A program made the position numbers and the translations under genes. From Actinobacteria bacterium UBA4426 (lineage in GTDB: Bacteria; Actinomycetota; Actinomycetes; S36-B12), in the NCBI GenBank assembly GCA_002390705.1, contig DGQA01000055.1:1-50900 (forward strand): DNA of 50,900 nt. Direction: 5' to 3'. The notes under the pieces were generated by a model. It was not told the origin of the DNA. It saw only the letters and a program-made list of their open reading frames with translations, and did no database searches. Of this stretch, positions 42,474 through 50,900 are shown one piece after another (position 1 is the stretch's first letter; every line of letters begins with the position of its first letter).

Positions 42474-45133
42474 CAGATTAAACCTTGGAACACCACTCCG
42501 CATGGGTTGGCCAGTCCTGATGCGAAAGCATTCACGCCGCCGATCTCCCCCTTAAGTGTGATTCGATCAACACGATTTGCAGTCGGGTTTGCGCTACTCA
42601 CATACATCGATTCGTCGCCATCAAAAGCGATACCGGAAGGACCATCAAGGGCTATGCCTTGCAGGGTGAAGGGCAACTTGCGGCCTTGTGGGTCGAATTT
42701 ACTCACCAAGTTCGACGAGCGCTCCACTACAAAAAGGTCACCATTGGCATCCCAAGCCATGCACCTCGGTGCGGCAAGACCGGTGATCCATTCAGGGTTC
42801 AGCATCTTTGTCAACAGTGGGTCGTAGCGCATAATCAAGTTGCTTCCCTCATCGGCGACGAGCAGAGCCCCGTCAACAGCGACGGCAAGGGCCACAGGAA
42901 CGAAGGTTCCCGACTTCTGGGTGATCAGTTTCGTGACCGAGCCATCGAGTCTGATCACCGCCGTCCAACCGCCATCTCCGATCCCACAGCAGTAGACATT
43001 GCCCCATCTGTCACATGCAACACCCACCGGCTTTCGCAACCCGCTGGCGATCGTGGTGGATTCTCCAGCCGCAGTGATCCGGACAATCGAATCGCCGTCC
43101 ATGACGGCGACATACAGGTTGCCCATGGAATCGCTGGCAATTCCCTCGGGACGAGCGAGTGGAAATTGCTGGGCGAGGTCACTCACCACGCCACCGGAGT
43201 CAATGGATCGCAACGTATTGTCGTCAGAATTGGTTACTATGAGTGGGAACAAGGACAACGGATTTCGCCCGTACCAGTTGGGAGTGTCCGGGGCTTCTCC
43301 GACAAACCCCACGCGGGATTCGACCGCCATCCGAGCGGGGAAGATTTTGTCCTTGGGGCCCGAACGTTCACGCACAACGCCCAACTTGAACCATTCTTGA
43401 ACCATAAGTGACAAAACAGTTCCATTGTCCTTTGTTGTTATGTACCGCTCCCAATTCGCTCGCCGCCCAAATGCGGCCCGCCGATCCTCTAGGCTCTTGT
43501 CCGTATCGACTACGATCGCGTAGTCCTCGGCCGTCAGCACTGAGTTGGGGATACGCGCTGACCAAAAAGTTGGAAGGACCGGCGATACTCCTTTGACGTA
43601 CCCGAATCTACAGCTTGCAGCGTCGGCTTGCCAGGGGACTCCCATCCACTTGACAAGATCTCCGGGGCCGATCTGTGAAAGTGGCCCACTGCGGGAAGTA
43701 GCAATGTCGGGGGTGAGCGCCTCGCCGTACACCTGAACGTTTGGCGTCAGCGCATCCGCCTTCAGCCGCATGTTCCTTGTCCACATCCAAGGAACCCGTG
43801 AAATCCAAGGATATTCCACACCCGGGTGAAATGCGCCTCCGAGGCAACTGTCCAGTGCCGCTCGATCTAGTGACGTAGGTCGTTTCTGTAATGGAACGTC
43901 TGCGTGCCGCTCATAAATCCGTGGCTTTCCCACCGTGAAATCTCCTCGAGCCCACGAACGCAAATGAGCGAATTGCACAGGCGTGAGCGACAGCCATTGG
44001 CGTGGCTCTGACCGCGTTGGCGGGATGGAAACCATATCCCCGTACTCCTGCGGTTCCAGTGACGGCTGAACGGAAGAATATTCCGGGTCTCGGAACATGG
44101 CTAATATTTGCTGGCGCAACTTCCGGTTTCTTTGTGAGCGATCCATCAATCGCGCCTGCCACTCTTCACTCGACCAATCCCGAAGAGAACCGAAACCATT
44201 GGTCGCGAGATACCCAGAATTAACCCACTGCATGTCCGTCATTCGGTCGAAAATCGGCGCGATGTCACGGTGAAATTCAGTTCTCGATCGCTTACGGCGA
44301 CCTGCCCCAACCAAGCCAGAAAAAACAGCGTCGTAGAGCGTAATTAGCCCTGCTCCAATGCCAGGGCCATAGTTTGGTCCCGCACATAGCACCCATCCCG
44401 GATCAGCATCAAAAAGGCGACCACCAATCTTCACCCGTGCATGGACCGGTCCGTCGCTCGTGGTGTCCGTCCATCCATCATTGTCGGCGAAGCCGCTTAA
44501 AGGAGGGGAATCTGCCACAGAAACTGCATCCCCTGTGCCAGGAAACACGATAAGCCGGCCCCGACCATCCGTGGTGATTTCACCCAGAGTGACCGGCACC
44601 CCCAGAAAACTTCCCCCATCTAGGACTCGGGGGGCAGCGCCTGCACCAGACACTCTCCGCTCTGTCGACACCACGGCGAGCGAACTGCGGTCCCGGACCT
44701 CGGCGTTACGGAGTTTGGTCGGCTCTGCTTGTGGAATATCAAGAGGTTCGTCTGCGCCGTACCACGCAGCCTTCGCGTTGCCTACTTTTACTCGCCAGCT
44801 AACATCACCATGTTCCGCGGTAATTTCGCCAAGTACGATACCGTCGGCGTCGTACGCGTAGAGTCGAAAACGCACTGCTTGCTTGGCCATCGCACCCGAT
44901 GAGTCCTTAAAAGGACCTGACGGGATTGCCTCTGGGACTTCTGCTCCAAAATAGAACGCGTCTTTGCTATTCCCGACCCGAGCAATGCCGATAGCTGGAT
45001 GGACTGCGATGCGAGCAATTCGCTTCACATCAAGTATGCCCATAGAAGCGGCCGTAACTTGGGGTATGGATAGAGCCGCTGCACCGGCGGCACTAGCAGC
45101 AATGAAGTTGCGGCGCGAAAGCAGTGAGTCCAT
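42473..45133 (-). CDS. lodA: LodA/GoxA-like CTQ quinoprotein oxidase with Tat signal and C-terminal beta-propeller
   Basis: An 886-residue protein. A twin-arginine signal SRRNFIAASAAGAAAL (R7-R8) starts it. Residues about 38-620 match LodA-like quinoproteins: AVHPAIGIARVGNS, then LGEITTDGRGRLIVFPG, TTSDGPVHARV and PGWVLCAGPNYGPGI. C430 in DSCLGGAFHPGVE is the likely CTQ cysteine and W524 in LPTFWSARIPN the likely tryptophan (my alignment by eye). From about 628 to the end there are five or six NHL/SMP-30-like blades with repeats such as RPEGIASDSMGNLYVA and GPSGIAFDGDESMYVSS. Known LodA members are amino acid oxidases that release hydrogen peroxide; this substrate is unknown. Tat export fits a cofactor made in the cytoplasm by the coupled LodB. 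Confidence 0.88.
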   Translation of the reverse strand: MDSLLSRRNFIAASAAGAAALSIPQVTAASMGILDVKRIARIAVHPAIGIARVGNSKDAFYFGAEVPEAIPSGPFKDSSGAMAKQAVRFRLYAYDADGIVLGEITAEHGDVSWRVKVGNAKAAWYGADEPLDIPQAEPTKLRNAEVRDRSSLAVVSTERRVSGAGAAPRVLDGGSFLGVPVTLGEITTDGRGRLIVFPGTGDAVSVADSPPLSGFADNDGWTDTTSDGPVHARVKIGGRLFDADPGWVLCAGPNYGPGIGAGLITLYDAVFSGLVGAGRRKRSRTEFHRDIAPIFDRMTDMQWVNSGYLATNGFGSLRDWSSEEWQARLMDRSQRNRKLRQQILAMFRDPEYSSVQPSLEPQEYGDMVSIPPTRSEPRQWLSLTPVQFAHLRSWARGDFTVGKPRIYERHADVPLQKRPTSLDRAALDSCLGGAFHPGVEYPWISRVPWMWTRNMRLKADALTPNVQVYGEALTPDIATSRSGPLSQIGPGDLVKWMGVPWQADAASCRFGYVKGVSPVLPTFWSARIPNSVLTAEDYAIVVDTDKSLEDRRAAFGRRANWERYITTKDNGTVLSLMVQEWFKLGVVRERSGPKDKIFPARMAVESRVGFVGEAPDTPNWYGRNPLSLFPLIVTNSDDNTLRSIDSGGVVSDLAQQFPLARPEGIASDSMGNLYVAVMDGDSIVRITAAGESTTIASGLRKPVGVACDRWGNVYCCGIGDGGWTAVIRLDGSVTKLITQKSGTFVPVALAVAVDGALLVADEGSNLIMRYDPLLTKMLNPEWITGLAAPRCMAWDANGDLFVVERSSNLVSKFDPQGRKLPFTLQGIALDGPSGIAFDGDESMYVSSANPTANRVDRITLKGEIGGVNAFASGLANPCGVVFQGLI

Positions 45134-45139
45134 CGCCCG

Positions 45140-45145
45140 AGTATG
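45140..45145 (-). promoter_or_regulatory. Putative -10 CATACT for lodA
   Basis: CATACT on the minus strand is six bases before the ATG at 45133. The first base departs from TANNNT. No Shine-Dalgarno is seen. Confidence 0.35.
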
Positions 45146-45275
45146 CCACGAAAGTGAGCCGTCTTTGATGAATGGGTAATTTGTATCCGACCAACAGATG
45201 TTGGGACAACCGTGGCGCCGTGCTCTTGGGTCTTATGGCGACAACTTATTTCTCGTTTGCCGGATAATACCCAAT

Positions 45276-45350
45276 GGTCGCCAAGACACTTGTCAATGAG
45301 TTGCGGCGGACAGTGACGGCATCGGCTTCAGTTATGACTACGCCAGTGCG
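45276..45350 (-). pseudogene. Decayed fragment of a PPOX-family gene
   Basis: About 75 bases resemble the middle of the intact PPOX gene at 40888-40970. A run of 19 bases is identical (45288-45306 against 40900-40918), and flanking bases match with scattered substitutions and one missing base after GGCGG. On the minus strand it reads RTGVVITEADAVTV, then after the frameshift PQLIDKCLGD, against GTGRAQLLPADAATV and PQLIDKYLGD in the intact gene. The rest of the gene cannot be recognised. It lies between the lodA start and the metF stop. Confidence 0.7.
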
Positions 45351-45356
45351 GAAAAG

Positions 45357-46223
45357 TTATAAAATCGTGCTAGCGCGCACACCTAGTCTCTTGATCACCT
45401 CTAATGTCGAAGAAGCCGTATTGAGTGTGTAAAAATGCAATCCCTCCGCTCCCGCATCGAGAACTTCTTCACTGACCCGAGTGGCAATATTTATTCCTAT
45501 CTCGCGCATTGACGCGGGATCATGCTGGTGTCGTTGAAACTCGGCCATAACTGCATCTGGGATCTCTCCATTTGCGAAATCAAGCATCCGAGTAAACTGA
45601 CGGAAACTCGTGACCGGCATGATTCCCGGATAAATTGTCAGCGTGGAGCCGCGCCGGGCTAACTCGGTTGTAAGGCGCACATAAGCCTCCGGCTGGAATA
45701 CAAATTGGGTAACGGCAAATGTTGCTCCCAACTCCTCTTTCCTCATGAGCACGTCAACCCCTTGCTCAAAGCTGGTTGCCGAAGGATGCATGTTAGGGAA
45801 AGCGGCCACACCTATTTCAAACGATCCAAATGAATGGGCCATCTGAACCAATTCATCTGCGTGGGTAAAGCCATCTGGCGTCGTTATCCACGGAGCAGTT
45901 GGCCCTTCAGCGGGGTCACCGCGCAAGGCAAGAATATCGGTGATTCCTGCCTGCTCGTATTGTTCGAGGATTGCCCTGACTTCCGCCCGAGTGGCCCCCA
46001 CGCAAGTTAAATGCGCGATAGTGCGGTAACCGGTTTTTGCAAAAATATCGCATGCGACTTTGATTGTTCGTTCTCGAGTGCTCCCGCCGGCACCGTAGGT
46101 CACAGACACAAAATCAGGTTTAACCACATCAAGGGTATGAATCGCCTCAAAAAGCTTTACCTCACCCTCTGCGGTTTTTGGTGGAAAGAATTCAAACGAG
46201 ACCGTTGGGTTATCAACGCGCAT
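45357..46223 (-). CDS. metF: 5,10-methylenetetrahydrofolate reductase
   Basis: A 288-residue flavoprotein that makes 5-methyl-THF for methionine synthesis. The catalytic Glu is E11 in SFEFFPPK; FAD/folate motifs include VSVTYGAGGSTRERT, LTCVGATR, LALRGDP, VAAFPNMHP and FVFQPEAY. The ATG at 46223 is chosen because it starts two residues before conserved sequence; the 75 extra residues of the longer frame lie inside metH and are unrelated to the family. It overlaps the metH 3' end by 11 bases, so the two consecutive folate/B12 enzymes are co-expressed. Confidence 0.94.
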   Translation of the reverse strand: MRVDNPTVSFEFFPPKTAEGEVKLFEAIHTLDVVKPDFVSVTYGAGGSTRERTIKVACDIFAKTGYRTIAHLTCVGATRAEVRAILEQYEQAGITDILALRGDPAEGPTAPWITTPDGFTHADELVQMAHSFGSFEIGVAAFPNMHPSATSFEQGVDVLMRKEELGATFAVTQFVFQPEAYVRLTTELARRGSTLTIYPGIMPVTSFRQFTRMLDFANGEIPDAVMAEFQRHQHDPASMREIGINIATRVSEEVLDAGAEGLHFYTLNTASSTLEVIKRLGVRASTIL

Positions 46224-49200
46224 TGAAATACTTCGCTTCAGGGTGATGAACAAGAATTGCAGAAGTGGATTGCTCCGGGTGTAGTTGAAACTCTTCGGAG
46301 AGTTCGACTCCAATGCGTGCCGGATCAAGAAGATCGCAGAGTTGCACTTGGTCTTCAAGATTGGGGCAAGCCGGATAGCCAAAGGAATAACGAGAGCCTC
46401 GGTAACCTTGATCAAGAATCGCCTGTAACTCTGTTGCGTCTTCATTAGAAAAACTCAACTCGCCTCGGACTCTAGCGTGCCAATGCTCGGCGAGCGCTTC
46501 CGTGAGTTGAACAGAAAGCCCATGTAATTCCAGATAATCGCGGTAGGCATCCTTGGAAAAAAGCTGCGATGCGGCAACACTCACAGCATTACCCATCGTT
46601 ACCACGTGAAATGCAGCAACATCAATCCTGCCAGATTCTTTAGATGCGAAAAAATCGGCGAGACACAGCCTTCTATCTCTCCGCTGTCTCGGGAACGTAA
46701 ACCGTGTTCGCTCCTGACCTTTTAGTTCACCTTCATGATTCAGAATTACTAAATCATTTCCCTCTGAATAGCATGGAAAATACCCGTAGACGACCGCCGC
46801 TTCAATCCAACCGTTCGCCTGCACCTCATTAAGAAGCGACCGAAGCCGAGGTCGCGCTTGCTCTTCAATCATGGACTGGTACGTGTCACGATTTCCTTTT
46901 AGTCCCCACTGCCCGACAAATAGTGCACGTTCATCAAGCATGTCCACATAGTCGGCAAGGGCAATTCCTTTGACTACCCTGCTGCCCCAGAATGGGGGAA
47001 CCGGAATCACGTTGTCAGCGTCAACGTCGCTCCGCTCTGCGCTAACACTTTCATCCTCTTCCCGGGTGACTTTCCTAATTTTTCGTTTGCGGAGCTCAGG
47101 TAACTGCGCACCCGCCTCGCCACGCTTGATCGCCATCATCGTATCCATGAGAGCGAGACCTTCAAAAGCGTCTTTCGCATAGCGCACAGTCCCCGGAAAT
47201 TCTGAGCTCAAGTCATCCTCAACGAACGCACGCGTGAGAGCTGCTCCACCAAGGATGATGGGCCATTTGTCATGCAGGCCCTGCTTATTTAGCTCCTCAA
47301 GGTTTTCTCGCATAACTACGGTACTCTTGACCAACAATCCCGAAAGCCCAATTACATCCACATCATTGTCTTGTGCCGCACCGATTATCGCACCTATCGG
47401 CTGTTTGATGCCGATGTTCACTGTGGAGAAACCGTTATTTGTCAAAATTATATCTACAAGATTCTTACCGATATCGTGTACATCACCTTTGACTGTAGCC
47501 AAGAGTATTTTCCCTCGACCGACATCTGATTCAAGCTTTTCCATATGCGGTTCAAGATATGCAACAGCCTTTTTCATCACTTCCGCCGATTGCAGGACAA
47601 ATGGCAACTGCATTTCCCCTTTGCCGAAGAGTTCCCCAACAGTTTTCATTCCCGAGAGTAAAAAAGTATTAATTATTTCAAGCGGTTTGATTCCTTCGGC
47701 CATTGCCTCATCAAGGTCAGATTCGAGTCCCTTTGCTTCACCATCAATTATTCTTTGGGGAAGGCGTTCGTGCATTGGTAAGAGAGCTAATTCTTCCGCA
47801 ACGGAGAGTCGACGAGCGATGGCGTCTGCATTTTCGAACAGTTCAAGGAACTTCTGCAGCGGGTCGTAAGTAATTTCACCTTTATCGTTGTACTCCCGCC
47901 GATCATAAATTAGATCCAGGGCAACAGAGCGTTGTTCCTCAGGAATGCGTGCCAGTGGCATGATCTTCGATGGGTGAGCAATCGCCGAGGTCAAACCGGC
48001 GTCTACTGCTTCATGTAAGAACATTGAGTTCAACACAATACGGGCCTGTGGCTTTAAACCAAATGAAATATTACTGATTCCCAGGGTGGTTTGAACATCC
48101 GGGAATTCTGATGTCAGAGTTCGAATGGCTTCAAGGGTTTCCACACCGTCGCGCCTGGTTTCTTCTTGACCGGTTGCAATTGGAAAAGTCAAAGTGTCCA
48201 CCAGGATGTCACCAACGTTGAGGAACCATTTTTCGGTCAGATCAGTGATCAGTCGCCGTGCCACCTGCACTTTCCAGTCCGCGGTGCGCGCTTGACCGTC
48301 TTCATCAATCGTGAGCGCGACTACTGCCGCCCCATGTTCCTTTACAAGCGGCATGATCCGGGCGTAGCGCGACTCGGGGCCGTCGCCGTCTTCAAAATTA
48401 ACTGAATTCACCAAGGATCGCCCGCCAAGCCGCTCTAGCCCGGCTTGTAAAACCGGGGGCTCAGTCGAGTCCAGCATGATCGGCAGCGTTGACGCCGTCG
48501 CTAAAAGCGACGCGAGGTGCGACATATCCGAGACACCATCGCGTCCCACGTAATCCACACTGAGGTCAAGCATGTGAGCGCCATCGCGGATTTGTTCCTT
48601 CGCGATATCGATGCACGCTTGCCAATCATCCGCCAATAGGGCCTCGCGGAAGGCCTTTGAGCCATTCGCATTTGCGCGCTCACCGATTGCAAGATACGAC
48701 AAGTCCTGCCGAAATGGAACGTGCTGATAAAGAGAAGCTGCACCAGGTTCATCTATTCGAGATCGGGAGCGCTGGACCGGAGGCGAAGTGAACGCTTCCT
48801 TTATGGCCCGAATATGAGACGGGGTTGTTCCACAGCAACCCCCAACGAGCGTGACGCCAAACTCGGAGTTGAAATCCATCAGAGCTTGAGCGAGGTCCGC
48901 AGGGCTAAGGTCATAGGTCGCACCCTTTGGTCCTAGGACGGGAAGACCAGCGTTTGGCATGCATGAAATGAGGACTTCGGTCCTTTGAGAGAGAGTCCGT
49001 AGATGCTCGCTCATTTCTGTGGGCCCGGTCGCGCAGTTCAATCCGATGACGTCAATATCGAGTGGTTCAAGAGCGCTTAACGCTGCCCCCATCTCTGATC
49101 CCATCAACATGGTCCCAGTGGTTTCGATGGTTACTTGAGCAATGAGGACAATGTCACGACCTGCATCGTGCGCAGTGATGGCTTCACGGGCACCGTTGAT

Positions 49201-49710
49201 AGCGGCCTTGGCCTGCAACAAGTCCTGAGTTGTTTCGACAAGAAGGGCGTCCACCCCGCCCTCGATTAGTCCAGAACTCGCCTCCCGATAAGCCTGCTTC
49301 AGATAATCATAAGAAGTATGCAAAAGCGAGGGCAGTTTCGTTCCAGGACCCAGGGATCCAAGAACAAACTTTGGTCCCTCACCTGCGGCAGTTGCATATT
49401 CATCAGCGACCTGACGGGCAATCTGCGCTCCAGCTTGAGCGAGTTCGAAAATACGGTCTTCAATTCCGTACTCAGCGAGATTTGCCCAATTACAGCCAAA
49501 AGTATTGGTTTCAACCGCATCTGATCCGGCCTCGAAATACTCCCTGTGAACAGCAGCCACGACTTCCGGCCTGGTAACGTTGAGGATTTCGTTGCACCCC
49601 TCATGACCTTGAAAGTCGTCGAGCGACAGATCCGCGTCTTGGAGCATCGTTCCCATGGCTCCGTCGGCGATAACCACTCCATTGTTCAGCGCATTGCGCA
49701 GGCTGTTCAT
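46213..49710 (-). CDS. metH: Cobalamin-dependent methionine synthase
   Basis: A 1165-residue enzyme that moves a methyl group from 5-methyl-THF through cobalamin to homocysteine. Order of domains: homocysteine-binding (about 1-310, zinc ligands C226, C292 and C293, the last two in VGGCCGTTP), folate-binding pterin domain (about 330-600), cobalamin domain with DVHDIG (743-748, H745 as the lower ligand) and the C-terminal SAM-binding activation domain. The ATG at 49710 has GGAAGG upstream and starts just before DGAMGTMLQ; the longer frame adds 48 unrelated residues. metF follows with an overlap. Confidence 0.96.
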   Translation of the reverse strand: MNSLRNALNNGVVIADGAMGTMLQDADLSLDDFQGHEGCNEILNVTRPEVVAAVHREYFEAGSDAVETNTFGCNWANLAEYGIEDRIFELAQAGAQIARQVADEYATAAGEGPKFVLGSLGPGTKLPSLLHTSYDYLKQAYREASSGLIEGGVDALLVETTQDLLQAKAAINGAREAITAHDAGRDIVLIAQVTIETTGTMLMGSEMGAALSALEPLDIDVIGLNCATGPTEMSEHLRTLSQRTEVLISCMPNAGLPVLGPKGATYDLSPADLAQALMDFNSEFGVTLVGGCCGTTPSHIRAIKEAFTSPPVQRSRSRIDEPGAASLYQHVPFRQDLSYLAIGERANANGSKAFREALLADDWQACIDIAKEQIRDGAHMLDLSVDYVGRDGVSDMSHLASLLATASTLPIMLDSTEPPVLQAGLERLGGRSLVNSVNFEDGDGPESRYARIMPLVKEHGAAVVALTIDEDGQARTADWKVQVARRLITDLTEKWFLNVGDILVDTLTFPIATGQEETRRDGVETLEAIRTLTSEFPDVQTTLGISNISFGLKPQARIVLNSMFLHEAVDAGLTSAIAHPSKIMPLARIPEEQRSVALDLIYDRREYNDKGEITYDPLQKFLELFENADAIARRLSVAEELALLPMHERLPQRIIDGEAKGLESDLDEAMAEGIKPLEIINTFLLSGMKTVGELFGKGEMQLPFVLQSAEVMKKAVAYLEPHMEKLESDVGRGKILLATVKGDVHDIGKNLVDIILTNNGFSTVNIGIKQPIGAIIGAAQDNDVDVIGLSGLLVKSTVVMRENLEELNKQGLHDKWPIILGGAALTRAFVEDDLSSEFPGTVRYAKDAFEGLALMDTMMAIKRGEAGAQLPELRKRKIRKVTREEDESVSAERSDVDADNVIPVPPFWGSRVVKGIALADYVDMLDERALFVGQWGLKGNRDTYQSMIEEQARPRLRSLLNEVQANGWIEAAVVYGYFPCYSEGNDLVILNHEGELKGQERTRFTFPRQRRDRRLCLADFFASKESGRIDVAAFHVVTMGNAVSVAASQLFSKDAYRDYLELHGLSVQLTEALAEHWHARVRGELSFSNEDATELQAILDQGYRGSRYSFGYPACPNLEDQVQLCDLLDPARIGVELSEEFQLHPEQSTSAILVHHPEAKYFNAR

Positions 49711-50105
49711 TAATGCCTTCCCAGGCTGGTTTAAGATCCAAATGGCTCTTCGAGTATTTTTCGTCTGATTCACGAACTGCGCGCCGTAGACATTCTGGCC
49801 AACGACTCGGGGAGGCCTCCCCACACAATGCCATCTTAACCAATAGGTAGACAAGCGCCCTACATTGACCTACTAAAAATAATGGTGTTGCACTCACTTG
49901 CATAAGCACCGCACATTTGTATGACGCTTGACGGCCGCTAAACGTCCGGATGAGTGACAAAGTGAGTCACGACTCTGCCGTCACCACCCGACTTTCACGC
50001 CGTTCGATCACGTTCTGGCCTCGTGAAATCCTTCAATTGAGCAAAATTCTTAACATGGATTATTGACCAACCGCGACTGATCGCCCTTTCTGACATAATT
50101 ATCGA
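49711..50105. other. Divergent intergenic region between metH and the hydrolase gene
   Basis: These 395 bases are the largest gene-free stretch. They contain a perfect 14-base palindrome GGGGAGGCCTCCCC (49809-49822) about 100 bp before metH, and a cluster of inverted repeats at 49954-49975: GTGAC paired with GTCAC, and GAGTC-AC-GACTC. I looked for cobalamin and SAM riboswitch cores on the metH side and recognised none. The palindrome is a plausible repressor site for metH. Confidence 0.4.
50094..50099 (+). promoter_or_regulatory. Putative -10 CATAAT for the hydrolase gene
   Basis: CATAAT lies six bases before the ATG at 50106. No Shine-Dalgarno is seen. Confidence 0.4.
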
Positions 50106-50900
50106 ATGCTCATCCAAGGAACCAACTCCAGTCTCGCGTTGGCACTTCTGCGCCAACTACCCGCCCTGCGCAAGAGCCCCGCTCCGAACCCGCTTGAAAT
50201 CAATGCGCTTCGCGCTCAGTCACAGGTTCTCAACCAATATCTGACTCGGCAATTCGGTATATCACCGGACGTTACTTTCACCGACCAGTTCATTAGTACG
50301 TCGGCTGGCCAACTACGCCTGCGGACCTACACTCCTGGCAAAATTTCCACGGACAGCATCATTTACTATGTCCACGGTGGCGGTTATATTCTTTGCACGG
50401 TGGAAGATTACGAGGCACGCTGCGCGCATTGGGCAGCTAATACCGGCAGTGTCGTAGTGTGCGTGGACTATCGACTCTCCCCCGAGCATCCGTACCCAGC
50501 GCCACTAGACGACGTAATGTCTGGACTGACATGGTTGTCAGGGAATCTAGATAAGTTCGGCGCCAACAAAATTATTATTGCCGGGGACAGCGCCGGCGGT
50601 GGGCTTGCTGCGGCGGCGGTCCTGCGAAATCGCGACACCACCAAGATCGACATTTGTGCACAAATCTTGATTTACCCAATGCTCGATGATCGAAATCTTG
50701 GTCCGGACTCCAGATTCACTGGACCCTTCATCACCTGGGGATTCGCCTACAATGCGTTCGCCTGGAACGCCTACCTGCAAGATCAGCCCACGAATATCAG
50801 TCCACCGATCTATGCGGCACCCGCCCGCGCGCAGGACCTCACTGGTCTACCACCTACCTACATCGACATGGGAACGAAAGATATTTTCCTCGATGAAGAC
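50106..50900 (+). CDS. HSL-type alpha/beta hydrolase (esterase/lipase), 3' end outside window
   Basis: The first 265 codons of a hormone-sensitive-lipase-family hydrolase. The oxyanion motif is YYVHGGGYILC, the nucleophile elbow is IIAGDSAGGGLAA, and DYRLSPEHPYPAPLDD lies between, all standard for family IV esterases. The acidic residue region begins at the edge (YIDMGTKDIFLDED); the catalytic His is beyond the window. It probably hydrolyses short acyl esters in the cytoplasm, as no signal peptide is seen. It is divergent from metH. Confidence 0.88.
   Translation, partial: MLIQGTNSSLALALLRQLPALRKSPAPNPLEINALRAQSQVLNQYLTRQFGISPDVTFTDQFISTSAGQLRLRTYTPGKISTDSIIYYVHGGGYILCTVEDYEARCAHWAANTGSVVVCVDYRLSPEHPYPAPLDDVMSGLTWLSGNLDKFGANKIIIAGDSAGGGLAAAAVLRNRDTTKIDICAQILIYPMLDDRNLGPDSRFTGPFITWGFAYNAFAWNAYLQDQPTNISPPIYAAPARAQDLTGLPPTYIDMGTKDIFLDED

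Noticed and set aside
42659..43411. 250-codon plus-strand frame inside lodA
   Set aside because: Antisense to the propeller region; no recognisable domain, while the opposite strand has clear repeats.
46224..46445. 74-residue N-terminal extension of MetF
   Set aside because: It lies inside the metH 3' end and is not part of the MetF family; FEFFPPK should be near the start.
49711..49854. 48-residue N-terminal extension of MetH
   Set aside because: The sequence is Trp/Arg-rich and unrelated to the family; GGAAGG precedes the ATG at 49710.
49711..50105. Cobalamin or SAM riboswitch upstream of metH
   Set aside because: No B12-box-like or SAM core sequence was recognised on the minus strand; a covariance search is needed to be certain.
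1..50900. Mobile elements, CRISPR arrays, prophage or defence system
   Set aside because: No transposase, integrase, regular spacer-repeat array, restriction, toxin-antitoxin or phage gene was seen in any frame.

Overview
The window reads as a compact stretch of actinobacterial chromosome, roughly half G+C by eye (not computed). The actinobacterial signature is strong: a WhiB1-type regulator beside a PdtaS-type histidine kinase, the fused Kgd 2-oxoglutarate dehydrogenase, a two-domain FbiC for coenzyme F420, nickel superoxide dismutase with its own protease, and a fused OleBC. Gaps are short, many genes overlap by 1-11 bases, and several convergent pairs share stop codons. This suggests a streamlined genome, perhaps an aquatic mid-GC actinobacterium; the lineage is inference. 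I found no rRNA, tRNA, insertion sequence, phage gene or CRISPR array.

Layout. 1-1461 (minus): start of tgt, then a PotD-like lipoprotein. 1547-6041 (minus): an oleA-oleBC-oleD operon for head-to-head condensation of fatty acyl-CoAs to long-chain olefins. 6141-13809: secreted peptidase, PAC2 protein, small Lys/Ala-tailed membrane protein, DUF697-like GTPase, lytic transglycosylase, thioesterase, L,D-transpeptidase and an SDR. 13917-18561: kgd, a DUF6104-like small protein, sodX and sodN. 18802-21791: GNAT enzyme, degenerate anti-sigma/sigma pair, membrane protein, lipid kinase. 22063-29848: whiB1, pdtaS, a ThDP enzyme, hotdog thioesterase, TB7.3-like biotin carrier, SRAP protein, aroA, rsgA, hisN; much of this follows the M. 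tuberculosis Rv3219-Rv3228 order. 29893-35098: CBS protein, P450, fbiC, exonuclease III. 35184-40764: MDR reductase, argG, AlkB-rubredoxin fusion, flippase-like membrane protein, glutathione peroxidase. 40781-45350: PPOX-family gene, LodB-like flavoprotein, a LodA-like quinoprotein fused to a beta-propeller, and a decayed PPOX fragment. 45357-49710: metF and metH. The right edge cuts an alpha/beta hydrolase.

Most interesting is the LodA/LodB pair. The LodA-like protein has a twin-arginine signal and an added C-terminal NHL/SMP-30-like propeller, next to a flavoprotein that would mature its cysteine tryptophylquinone cofactor. PPOX sequence lies on both sides. A second window-wide signal is a TANNNT hexamer exactly six bases before the start codon of about a dozen genes lacking a well-spaced Shine-Dalgarno, which fits extensive leaderless transcription and helps choose starts. 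Hydrocarbon production (ole) and oxidation (alkB-rubredoxin, possibly P450) are both encoded here.
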